The notes beneath the pieces were generated by a model. That model ran no database searches. It saw only the letters and a list, made by a program, of their open reading frames with translations, and was not told the origin of the DNA. From Varanus komodoensis (Eukaryota > Chordata > Lepidosauria > Squamata > Varanidae), in assembly GCF_004798865.1 (NCBI RefSeq), contig NW_025335854.1:3090416-3154415 (forward strand): a stretch of 64,000 bases of DNA. The letters run 5' to 3'. Made by a program: the position numbers and the translations under genes. Of this stretch, positions 23,205 through 33,668 are shown one piece after another (position 1 is the first letter of the stretch; each line of letters opens with the position of its first letter).

Positions 23205-25305
23205 ACATCTATATAAATAATTCAAAAGCTCACACTTGCGTATGAAAAAATGTGCACTTTTCTCAGAATAATACAAAACTAAATTGCAAAGAAGCAGGGA
23301 GAGAGGAGCTAAGCTAAAAAGTGGAACTTGGAAAATCATGGCAAATGTGGACATCCTTGGTTTTCTCACCCCCAAAATAAAGGAAACCATTCTGGCTAAT
23401 TGGGTAGTATAGAAATTAAATAAATAAACTATGGGTTTATATTTTCATGTTACTTTTATACTTCAGCTAAAGGTAGTTAAAATTGAAGAATCACCTCTGA
23501 TCACAACATTAGGGAAATAGATTGCAAAAACCTCCTTGGGCAATTTTTGTAGTCCTTTTTAACTTTGTGCATTTATTTTTTTGTCTTATTTATTTTTATG
23601 TGAGCCTGTGGACAAGGCCTGTTCTGCTCTGTGGTTGCTCCTCCTCTTCCTCCTCCTTCAAGAACAGAGCCCAGAGATATCAGGGCTTTATAGGAAAGCA
23701 TGAGAACTTTTATTTAGTTTGGATTTCATCATGGTTTATCTAGTTTGTCCCTTTCAAGCTGAAGTCAGATGTGGACATAATCCAAGCTTTAAATCTATGC
23801 ATTTGCAAGCTTCGAATGTGATTTGTGGACACCCTTCCCCCAGTACAGCATGCATATGTGTGGAAAATGACCATGAACTATGCATATTTTAACAGATGGG
23901 GGCCAATATGCTTAAACCAAGGGGAGTAGAGTGTCGATTTCAAGGAAGCACATAACTGATGCGCCCATTTGCAAAAGTACAAAACTCTAGTCAGAATGGG
24001 GGAGGGAAGCAAACTGAAGTCTGAATAATTTTTGAAGTAGATTCTGGTAAAACTTAATTTTGCTGTTTCCCCATCCCAGATCTTGACAAGTGAGATGTAC
24101 AACAAAATGTTGCACTGTGCTCAGCCAGTAAAAGTCTTTATTCACCCTTTCTCCCATGCCATTCCTCTGCCCTGTTGCTCCAAAGTCAACAAGTACACTT
24201 AGCCTTTATTGCAGTATTAGGTTCCCCCTCATTTTGTTTTGTTTCGTTTTGTTAAGATCTATTTATAGTGATGGCATTTCTCCAAGCTGGCTTCTTCTTG
24301 CCAATGAATGGTACTTCTTTAGTGACATAGAGCTCACCACCTTGGAGAATAAGTTCACTCTTCATACAGAGATTAGAATTACAAATAGATAAAGTACAAA
24401 AAAGATATTCTAGTTTTCTTCAAAGTTCCCCAAATATTTTTTTCCAACTAAGGAAAAGACATCTCCAAATTATATTTGAATTTTGGATTAGGCAAAATCT
24501 GGTGGCAATCTAGACACAAACAGATCTTCCATTATATTAATGTTGTTTAAATATTTTAATAGGCCAGATTGGTTTTTATCTCTTGAGTCTCAATTCAGGA
24601 TTACTCTCTGTAGCTTGCAAAGAAAACTTTAGGTGCTGATATTTTGTAAGCTGATAACTGAGGCTTCCCATTTTGCTGTGCTGGTTCTATTGACACCAAT
24701 GGGACTTGGTGGCTTAACTGTGCATTTAAATTGTATTGATTTACTTGGGACTTAGACACACTTTAAATTTGTGCACAAATCCCAGACCCATTGAAATATT
24801 GGCAAAAGTGGCCATCTTCAATAGGAGCTGACATTAGTGTCCCAGATGGATCACTGGAAAGGCTGTGTGATTAAATAGTAACTATGCCTCCCTTGAGATC
24901 ATTAAATTTCTGATCATTCTCAGCATTTGGCTAAGCTGTTTCCTCCCTGAACTTTGAAGTTCTTAAGTTTCTTCTAAAGTTCTGAAAAAGTATCTTCTGC
25001 AATGAACCCATTATTGGATCCATTTTCATCACAGATCAGAAATCATGCCATGCTCCCTCGAGAAGGTACCATTTACATCTGTATTTTCCTCAAAGACTTA
25101 ATTAGATCAGTACCCAATAATATTATTAAAGCAATGGGACCAATCTGCATGTTCAATAGGCATGTGTTTTCTTAAAGAGATGGAGTATAATGGTTTTCAA
25201 AAGAGATAAATAATTGTCAGTTAGAATTTGCACACAACTGTGTTTTAAAAGAGAGTGCGTGTGTGAGGGAGGGAGGGAGAACAACATCAGTGCAGTGTAG
25301 TGACT
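23205..25305. other. unique non-coding DNA
   Basis: No gene recognised. At about 24690-24780 words such as CCAATGGGACTTGG and TTACTTGGGACTTAG recall the small inverted-repeat element at 40047, but strongly decayed. Confidence 0.4.
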
Positions 25306-25385
25306 GTTTGTTTGTTTGTTTGTTTTATTTAAAAAAAATATGTCGTCCTAATAGTAAAAGGCTCTGGACAGCTCTGGACTAGAAT
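25306..25385 (-). mobile_element. possible L2-like 3' end with (TTTG)n tail (minus strand)
   Basis: About five TTTG units (25306-25326) and TTTTATTT precede a GTCGTCCTAATAGTAAAAGG segment that could be the reversed stem of an L2 tail. The match is weak; the microsatellite is certain and the LINE origin is a guess. Confidence 0.35.
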
Positions 25386-27124
25386 GTGGAAATGTGAAAG
25401 TCAACATAGATGTTAAGCCCTGGACTGGGCCTCGAGAAGTCAATGTTTTCATCCCAATTGTGCATTAAGTTCATGTGGTAGCTTTCCTCTTTAAAATGAA
25501 CATTTTCTTCTGTTCAGGATATTCCTTTCTTCATTCAAACAAGGGCACCATCAAACATGGGGAACAACGCAAGCCAAGGATCAAAGACGTGTTCAGAGAA
25601 TCCCTGCTATCAGGAAAAGCATGTATTTAACACACTGTGTAGGTGAGCCCATGGTGAGAAACACAAATGCGTAGTGAGGAATTCAAAGGAATAGCAGATG
25701 GGGAGGGTTCATAGAAGGAGGAAGTTGGGAGGAGGTATTAGAAATACAATTATTTCAAATCATTTAGTGAGCAGGTGTAAGAGCTTAGCTCTAGTATCTA
25801 AAAGCATAAATCTGCCTGTGATCGTTCAGGGACAATTTATTCATACTCTGAACCCAAGATCTTTGGCACTTCCAGATTCTGGGGGGGTCTGAGCAAAGGC
25901 ATTCGATAAAGTAGCAGAAAACTGAGACAGATGATACTTGTATCTGTTCCAGATGAATGCACGAATGGCCATTACAATTAGGATTTAATCCATGAATACA
26001 TCTTTGTGGTGCTGTTTTGTACAAAGTGAGCAATACTGAGCCCATGATCTCTTTGTTATCCTTGATTAACTTTTATTTTCAGACTTATCCTCTTTCTTTC
26101 CTTCTAAGAGCTGCTTAAAAAAAGTAGAAACAGAAAAAGAAAATTAGAGAATTAAAGAATTAAAGAAAAAATAGAATATATTCTGAGTTACTCCAAGTTA
26201 GAAGGAACCAGAAGCCATTGGACAGGCTTCTATATCACCCCTGGTCCCTGGGAATTGTTCCAGCCACCAGGAATCTTGGAAAATGTATTTTCTGAGTGCT
26301 TAAGCATTCAGTAAGGAAGTTAAATCACATGGCCTGGAAACTTTATGTACAAGGAGTGCTAGAGCTGTTATGAGCATGCTCAGGAACTTTTCAGATGCAA
26401 GGTGTCCTTTATATGTAGTTTTCAGGATGCCTGATGCCACCACTGGGAGATCAGGGTCCCTGGAAAGAATACTTTCCATGGCTCCTTGTCGATCCTGGTT
26501 GATATATGTTCTGAGGCAGGGAACCCCGCTTAGCACTCATGGGGTGATGTGGCCAAGCACTACCAGCAGAAGTAATTTGTATACCAAGTCAGACAACTGT
26601 AAACAGGGTCAGAATCTCTACCCACCACTCATTCTCCCTTGGCAGCCAAAACAAAACACTGCAGAAGCAACAAGGTAGGAAAGCAAGCAAGTTATCTCTG
26701 TTAAAGGAAGTGAGTAGAGGTAGCAGTCTTCTGAGCAGTGCACTAGAAAAGGCAAGGGGGAGAACTCAAAACCAATACCTTCATTCCAGTGTTCTTTTCT
26801 GATTGTATTCACCCCTGGGCAGAGCAAGCAAAAACTGGAGCAAACCTTGATGGCAAGCAGAGCCATCCATGGGTTTCCTCATTCAGTGGGTATTCTTCAA
26901 GGCAACCCCTAGAAGGCGTATGATTTCGTGTGACTTTGCTACACATTCTTGGGGAGTTAGATCTGATCTAATTGCTATGGGTCCTCTGTGGAGGGAATTG
27001 TTCATTCCCCATATCTGCTATTGATACTGGTCCACAACTGAAAGGAAAGCAAAGGAATGTCTAGAAGCCAGACGTTGCAACCAGACAAAAATGCGTAACT
27101 TGATGCTTGCTCACATATCTCTTC
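25386..27124. other. unique non-coding DNA
   Basis: No gene recognised. Overlapping open frames on both strands at 26300-26678 have no domain. Confidence 0.4.
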
Positions 27125-27215
27125 TTAACTCTTTTGTAAACCACCCAGGGAGCTTTGGCTATTGGGCAGTATATAAATGGAATCATCTTCATCTTCATCT
27201 CACAGCAGGATTTAT
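27125..27215 (+). mobile_element. L2-like LINE 3' terminus
   Basis: TTGTAAACCACCCAGGGAGC then TTTGGCTATTGGGCAGTATA and TAAATGGAAT, followed by three CATCTT units. This is the L2 3' stem region and tail position. No ORF2 sequence is recognisable upstream. Confidence 0.75.
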
Positions 27216-27650
27216 CTTCCCTAGCCAGTGTTCACTGATAAAAGAATTCTATTTAGGTTTCATATCATTTGTTTCAATTGACAGATTTTCTGCACAGAAT
27301 ATATTTCACAAAGGGAACATTATGCCCATTGTCCAAAATTAAAGAAGGTGGAATAATGGCTTCATGACCAGATTTCCTATTTTATCTGAAATTAAGAAAG
27401 CTGGGTGGAAATTATTATGATCATTGTAGCATACACTGGATAGAGATCAGGTATGGCAAAGGTAAAGTTCTAGAGGGAAATTAATGTTGCCTTTGCTCTG
27501 CTTTTGATCAGCAGACATACTGTATTTGTGAAAGGCCATATTTAGTTCACATTTCTAAAGCACAATATTTCGTTTTATCTTTACTATTGGGCCAAATGTT
27601 TCCTATTCTGCAATATGGTTGCAGTATTTGTAATTGAGATCATCCCTTAC
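27216..27650. other. unique non-coding DNA
   Basis: No gene or repeat recognised. Confidence 0.35.
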
Positions 27651-27890
27651 ATAGAAACAGAAAAACAAAGTGAGTCAGAAGGGGCCTCCTGGACCATCTA
27701 GTCTGATCCCCGGCTCCAGCCAGCTCCAGTCATGACATCAGGCTGTCCTCTGTACAATTCTTATCACACTCATTTGCTCCATTCAGGATCCCTTCCTTAC
27801 AACAACCAAAGACTTGTTAGCCTCCAGTCATGAGATGCATGTATGTTGAGTGACAGAGGATCTTGTCCACTGGTTCTGCCCATGACATGC
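27651..27890 (-). mobile_element. CR1 LINE 3' end (minus strand)
   Basis: CATAGAAACAGAAAAAC then GTGAGTCAGAAGGGGCC and GACCATCTAGTCTGATCC are the reverse of the CR1 terminus seen at 7262-7440. Similarity weakens past about 27760 and is not visible beyond about 27890. Confidence 0.7.
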
Positions 27891-27929
27891 ATGCATTAAT
27901 ATTAATTAATTATAATTTAAGTGTAAGGT

Positions 27930-28060
27930 TAATCAGGGAAGGCCCCTTAGATATGCCTTCAGCTCCCTCTGGAAGATAGCAATGCGGGATATCTGAAGCA
28001 ACGGTCCTGGCAGGTCATTCCATAATTCCCTTTAGTTTATCTGCTACAAGTGGAAACTGC
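27930..28060 (-). mobile_element. possible L2-like ORF2 remnant (minus strand)
   Basis: The plus strand reads GATATGCCTTCAGCTCCCTC, CTGGCAGGTCATTCCATAAT. These words resemble the antisense of the L2 ORF2 C-terminus (as at 13.1 kb). The copy is very decayed and could be chance. Confidence 0.4.
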
Positions 28061-29173
28061 CTTCATCAGGTCTGGGCAAGCCAAACTGGATCCCACTCAT
28101 GGATTGCAGGGGCCCAAATGTAATGGTGATTGTCCACCATGGAACCAGCCCCTCCCTCGTTCCTTTTCTTCTCTCCAGCTGACATGGTGATGAGTGAACT
28201 GATGAATGAATGGGCCTATTTTGGGTGAGGGAACTGGGAAAACCTGAAGACTGGTAAGGCGCAGGATGGGAATAAAATGGACTCTAAGTTCCTGGATGAA
28301 ATAGCAGAGAAATGCTGGCAGAGTGGAAGGTCACAATGCTTGGCAGGAATTCCCCAAGGATACCTTATATAGAGAGAACAATTGATAGGAGCATTCCAAG
28401 AGAAGGTGAAGCAATGAGACCAGACAGTGAGTTCTACCCTAAAGAACAAAGAGCTCAGAGAAGGTATATGAAGAAGGGACTCTGCAAATTTCAGTGGGCC
28501 AGTCCTGTCACTGCTGCAATGTCTGTGTCTTCCATCCCTCTATTTGAGACTGATCAACTCAAAGTGGGCTTTTCCTGGTGAGGATGAATTTTAGCATGAG
28601 TGGGTGAGAGTGTTTTTCCTTATGAATGCTAGTGTGAGTGAATGAGAGTGATTCTCATATGTTGTAGTCAATAAAAGAGCTCTTGATTTGCAAATCCAGC
28701 ACTGGTTGTTTGTGCATCTACTTCTATCTCCGCTCTCCGAGTTCTCAGGGTAATAAGCACTACTCAGGAATGAAAAGAACAGAAAGGTCCCTTTGAGGCA
28801 ACATTCCCCTGCCTTGATGTCCCAGTATTATATACAGATGTGCAGTCTGTTCCTATACAATGTTACTTAAGTGCATCTTACCTATGGATTCTGCAGTGTG
28901 TTTACTTTGTCTGTTTACAGTAAACATTGTGCAGTGGGTAAAGAGACAGGCAACACATGGCCTGCAGGCCAAATGTGCCCCCAGGGGCTCCCCTGTCCCT
29001 ATCATAATTTCCCTCTTGGGAGAGCGATTTAGCCTGTAGACAAAGTATATTCATGATTTATTAATTTAGTCTGTATTTATTCTGCTGCCATTAGTAGGGC
29101 AAATTTAGCAACCATTTGTGAGTATGGTTTGTTTCTGGTAGATTGGTTTCCAGTCCGAGGGTAGATTTCATAG
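28061..29173. other. unique non-coding DNA
   Basis: No gene recognised. An AATAAA at about 28670 is followed by a GC-richer segment to about 28760. A terminal-repeat origin was considered but no paired copy or clear ends were seen. Confidence 0.35.
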
Positions 29174-29237
29174 GGGTAAGCTTCATTAAATTCAATGGAA
29201 CTTACATCTGATTAGCGATGCCTAGGATTTCACTGCT
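29174..29237. repeat. small inverted-repeat element, partial copy
   Basis: GGTAAGCTTCATTAAATTCA, ATGGAACTTACATCTG and GCCTAGGATTTCACTG match the second half of the element at 40047-40138. These short elements are common in squamate DNA. The outer half is lost or unrecognisable. Confidence 0.5.
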
Positions 29238-29410
29238 TGAGTTACACATCAACTAGGAAAAGTAAATTATTTTTTCTATCTGAATTTCCCCAACCCTTAC
29301 ACACAAGCACATACACTGGGGATTTCAAATCAGCTGATCTCTTTTCTTGGCACTGATAAATCAGTGAGACACCATGCTTCTAGTCTCATAATTTATTCAG
29401 ATCACATGTT

Positions 29411-29625
29411 TTATTATTATCATTATCATTATTATTATTATTAGAACATTTCTATGCCGCCCCTTGCCGAAGCCTCGGGGCTGCTTACAACACAATACAA
29501 TACAATACAATACAAAAATAACAATATATAATTAAAATTAATAATATAAAATAAATAAAAAATATAAACGATATAAAAGAAGTTATAAAAGAAAAGTTAT
29601 AAAAGAAAAGAAAAGAAGTCGCCCT
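29411..29625 (-). mobile_element. L2-like LINE 3' end (minus strand)
   Basis: Plus-strand ATTATTATT tail (29411-29442) then ATGCCGCCCCTTGCCGAAGC and CTCGGGGCTGCTTACAACA, the reverse of the L2 terminal hairpin, then (CAATA)n and an A-rich 3' UTR. On its own strand it carries the same GGCTTCGGC hairpin tip as the copies at 20546, 56415 and 63925. Confidence 0.85.
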
Positions 29626-30571
29626 GGTCAGATGTTCTTTTTGTTTATTTTTTACCATTTACAGTGGGGGGATGCAGGTAACTGAAGGTCTTTTCTCACT
29701 CTCAACGTGTGCAGGATTTCATCTTAAGTATAATAAATAATAACCTACACCAACTAAAGATAGTTTGGAATATTGGGAACATGGAAATACCTTTCCAGAT
29801 CTTTTCGCTAATGTCTAGTTAGTGATGGCTGAAATAGGAACAACACAGAAAAGTGTCCAGCACTACTTTCTCCAAGAATTACTCAGCATATTAATTCTAC
29901 CGACTTTCCCCCAGAGAGTCTATACTTGTCCTTGTATCTCTGCACAACATGGTGAATAATTACAGTGTGACTATAGCTCCAAAAGAAGGGAAAATGCATC
30001 TACACAAAATAATTAAAAGCAAAATGTGATTAAACATGGTGCTTATTCTATGAAAAATGTGGTAAGGTAGATAAGGCAACAGAGAAAATATTCAAAAGCT
30101 TATTTCCAAGGGTGGAAACTAATTAAAAAGAAGTGTTATCCTAGTGTTTTGATCTTTGATAGAGAGATGCTAGCTTAGTGGGAGAAAATGTTCTGCCAAA
30201 AAGAGCTACTATACATGAGAATAAGGATTGGGTATTTATGTGAGTAAAATGGGGTGAATGTTACCCAAACTATAAAAGCATTCTCTCTGTAGAATTAAAA
30301 TAAGTATTCTTTTTCATGAATAAGTAACCAATCAATACCTTTTTGCTTAAAGTTGAAATGATAGCAGTTAGTGCTATGATTTATTGATCAGTCAATCAAT
30401 TGATTAGAATCTTGAACATTCCAAGCTCACTTAATGATTATGAAAAGAACCTGGAAAGTGCATATAATTTATATATAGCATATAATTTCAGCCACACATT
30501 TCCAGTGTTCAGATCACTCCATATTTATTATTAATTGAGTTCTCCATGCATGGACTTCTCAAGTGTGTCTT
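29626..30571. other. unique AT-rich non-coding DNA
   Basis: No gene or transposon recognised. Confidence 0.4.
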
Positions 30572-30589
30572 GAAAGCCAGTGTGGTGTG

Positions 30590-30597
30590 GTTGCTAG
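30590..30597. repeat. 8-bp target-site duplication, left (hAT)
   Basis: GTTGCTAG, identical to 30989-30996 on the other side of the element. Eight-base duplications are the signature of hAT transposition. Confidence 0.95.
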
Positions 30598-30988
30598 CAG
30601 GGCTTTTTCTGTCATAGAACGCACCGGAACAGCATTCAGGCACCTTTTTTTGACGGATTTTTCCAAGTGATTGTGAATCGCCCTGTTGGGCAGAGCAGAT
30701 CCCAAAATCATTAACATAGTGCCTGTGGGCTGCTTGTGTGTCGGCGCTGATTGTGAGGGCGCTGCTCGGCTTGGGATCAGTCATGTGGTCTCACTCTGAG
30801 TGCTTACTGCCGGCGGTGACCATTATGTTTATGTGTGTGCAGAGTGACTGGCTACGTTCTTTATTTCAAAGTTCTTTATTTCAAAAAAAGTTGGTGAATT
30901 GAAAATATTTTTTAGTGTAAAAGTGTGACCCCAAGACGTGAGTTCCGGCACCTTTTTTTTTTCCCCTCTCCTTTACAAAAAAGCACTG
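30598..30988. mobile_element. non-autonomous hAT element (391 bp), copy 1
   Basis: Bounded by CAGGGCTTTTTCTGT on the left and ACAAAAAAGCACTG on the right, which are imperfect inverted repeats, and flanked by a perfect 8-bp duplication GTTGCTAG. It shares ends and much of its interior with the 387-bp copy at 61698: GTCATAGAACGCACCGGAA near the left end, GGGCTGCTTGTGTGTCG and GTGACCATTATGTTT inside. No transposase is encoded, so it would have been moved by a related autonomous hAT. Confidence 0.92.
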
Positions 30989-30996
30989 GTTGCTAG
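30989..30996. repeat. 8-bp target-site duplication, right (hAT)
   Basis: GTTGCTAG, perfect partner of 30590-30597; the MIR-like SINE sequence resumes directly after it. Confidence 0.95.
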
Positions 30997-31235
30997 AATG
31001 GGTGACTGGAGAATGGCTGGTGATTGGAATGTTAGTTTGTTGGATGGGGAATGTGGGAGACAAGTTCTGAGTCTCCACTTGGCCCTGAAGACCACTGAAT
31101 TACTTGGGGGTTGCCCCTCACTCTCAGCCTAACCTACCTACCTTATAGGTCTGTTGTGGTGAGGACAAAATGGAGTGATGTAAACCACTTTGTGTCCCCC
31201 ACAAGAGGAAAAAAAAAGTGGAGTATAAATGCAAT

Positions 31236-33204
31236 GTGATGATAAAGGATAATGGATACTGGATATTAACACAATTGTCTTGTGAAATACTCTAGTATTA
31301 TCGTTCCTTCAGTGTCAGCAGGATACCTCCCATGTCTCCTGTGCAAATCTGCTGAATGTATGCATCTATTTTCAAAACTAAAATGTATGCATGTTCCTCT
31401 CCTGAATTAAAGTTTGACTACATTTTTCCAAAAGAATATATTTTATGCACTTTTTCCAGATGCAGTTATTAAAAAAAAAAATCCTCACCCTGCATTCCTG
31501 TGATTTGCATCGAAAGAAAGGTAGTGTTTGGAATTCATTAGTCAATTGCACTTGGGGCCATCGGTTTTGGGAGATGCAAGCAAGGTAAGCTCTGGCCAAA
31601 ACTGAATTGCCGCAGGTTTATTAACCAAAGCGGCCCTGGCTTCATCTAGCAGTGGGACAACGTAAGGACTGCTTGACTGTCTGCAACAACTGGGTTCTTT
31701 TTGTATTATGCATCATTGATTTCAAGCTGTTTTGAGAGTCATTTGAAATTTGGGTATCCATTTATTATCACAACCACGAGTGGAATGGAATGGAACGGTG
31801 ATTCACCTGGCAGATTATCTCCAATTCCACCATCCCTTCCTACATTCCCTTAAGAAAACAGACGAATGCAACGATCTCCATTTTCTTATGGGAAGTTATC
31901 TATAGTATCCCCACCACCACCCAAATTCTACCAAAATCCCACACATTCGTTCTTTTCCTTTTCCAAATCTATCCTTATGAGTGAAGAAGATGGCTGAAGC
32001 AGAAGCTAGTTTTATGAAGCAATGAAAGAACCTGAAAGATGGCAAATACTGTGGTTCAAAGCAACTCTTGGCTTCCAACTACTTTTAAAACTTTGGTTGC
32101 TATAGTAGCTACCAACAACTCTTCTCTTTTCCCAATGACAACATTCACATTCTGTGTGGAGTTCTCAATATAACTGAATAAATATCAGGAAGCAGTATTA
32201 AAAAGTCTTGAAGAAAGATAATATTGGCTGCCCCCACCCCACCTTTCTAAATAAGTTTTCTTTCCACTAGAATCTGCTGTAATCATTAATGTTTCCATAA
32301 CAACCACATGCAACCAAAAGGTGGCTTACAAGTTTTTGAAATTAACCATTAATATCAGCAGCAAAGTTCAGGTTAATAATTAAACCATCTTATAAAAAGA
32401 ATCATGCACAGTGGCACAGGATCAGGCCAGGGTCTTGATTTTGGAAGCAGTGGAGATCCTACACTTGGTGTGCCTGCAAGAATTCCGCTCTGGCACATGC
32501 TCCTATTTTGCATTCTGGTGGCACCCAGTGCGACAGACACCAGCATCCTGCTCCCATTCCTTGTTTGAATTCACATGATAGTGGAGGAAGCAGCAGTGCT
32601 GTGGTCCCCCAGCCCACTTCAGTCCAGCCAGGTGAGCTTGTGATAGAGAGGAACACCTGAAAGTTCCTCTCTCCTTTTGCCCATACTCAGGTGTTTGGGC
32701 ACACGCAAGGTAGCCACTTGCACTTTGCAGAGGAAGAGGTCAAAGGAGGACATGGGCTTGTTTGTGCACATTTCCCAGGCTCCTGCTGTCCCTTGCTCGA
32801 CTTCTTTACCTTTGGTTTAGACTGGACTCCCCTTCAAGGCCAGTCCACTGGCAGCCCTTCAAGCAGAAGAGTGCTCTTTCTGGAAAAGGCCGCCCTGTTA
32901 CCTGTGGCATCATAATGGGAAGCTGCTGAGGAAAGCTACATGTGTGTGTGTGGACAGGAGGGGGATGTTGCAGGCCTAAACATCAGTGTCCAGGGGTCCT
33001 CAACCCAGTAGGCTGAGTGTTCATGCCAGATCTGACCAGCTACTTAGGACATTTCATTTGGGTCATGATGCTTGCCAATAGCTTCCATTCTGACCCTCCA
33101 TCTCAGGTATTTGTGCCATTAAGCCAGAGTCACATATATGTTCCCATGAGTTACTACTACCAAGATTTTTTAGCATGTTATCTATTTATCTGGGGCTTTT
33201 TTCT
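31236..33204. other. unique non-coding DNA
   Basis: No gene recognised. GC content rises around 32400-32900, where longer open frames occur on both strands without domains. Confidence 0.4.
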
Positions 33205-33668
33205 AAGCTTAGCTGTGACTGCTCAGCTTGGAAAAAAGATGACATGATAGGAGTGTTTAAAGCAAGGCATGGTGTGGAGAACCTAGGAGTATCCCATGAA
33301 ACTGATGGGTCAGAGATAAAAGGAAGCACTTCTTCCCATAGCACACAAACTGTGGAATTTGCTGTCACAGGAAGTAACAGAGGCCCCCCATTTGGATGGT
33401 TGGATGACCTTAAAAGGGGATTGAACAGATCCACGAGGGAGGAGGCTATCAATGGTTACTAGCCTTGCTGGCCACCCACTGCATCCTTTACCAGAGGGGG
33501 CCTGCCTGCATACAGCAGTTCCTGTGGAGCTTGGGTAGATGGAACTCTTGTACCCATCCTGCTTAACGGGTCCTGTGGGCATGTGTTTTGCCCCTGTGCA
33601 AATGGAGCATTGGACTGGATGCACCATTGCGCTGATCCGGCATGGCTTTTCTTATGTTCTTATTTATG
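33205..33668 (+). mobile_element. CR1 LINE 3' end
   Basis: The plus strand carries the end of CR1 ORF2 and its 3' UTR: GACATGATAGGAGTGTTTAA, AGGCATGGTGTGGAGAAC, AAAAGGAAGCACTTCTTCCC, CTGTGGAATTTGCTGTC, TTGAACAGATCCACGAGG, then GGCTATCAATGGTTACTAG, TTGGACTGGATGCACC and a 3' end CTTATGTTCTTA. It is 5'-truncated with broken frames and belongs to the same subfamily type as the CR1 at 20515. Confidence 0.82.

Larger units (their letters stand above)
30572..31235 (+). mobile_element. MIR-like CORE-SINE split by a hAT element
   Basis: The left piece (30572-30597) reads GAAAGCCAGTGTGGTGTGGT, the 5' end with the A box. After the 391-bp insertion and its duplicated target, the SINE continues at 30989 with GAATGGGTGACTGG-like sequence, CTCAGCCTAACCTACCTACC, GGTCTGTTGTGGTGAGGAC, ATGATGTAAACC-like sequence and GTGGAGTATAAATGCAA. 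The two halves align with the uninterrupted copy at 41928. Confidence 0.85.

Noticed and set aside
28530-28760. Possible solo LTR with AATAAA at about 28670
   Set aside because: No paired copy in the window, no clear terminal TG..CA ends and no target duplication; the evidence is too thin.
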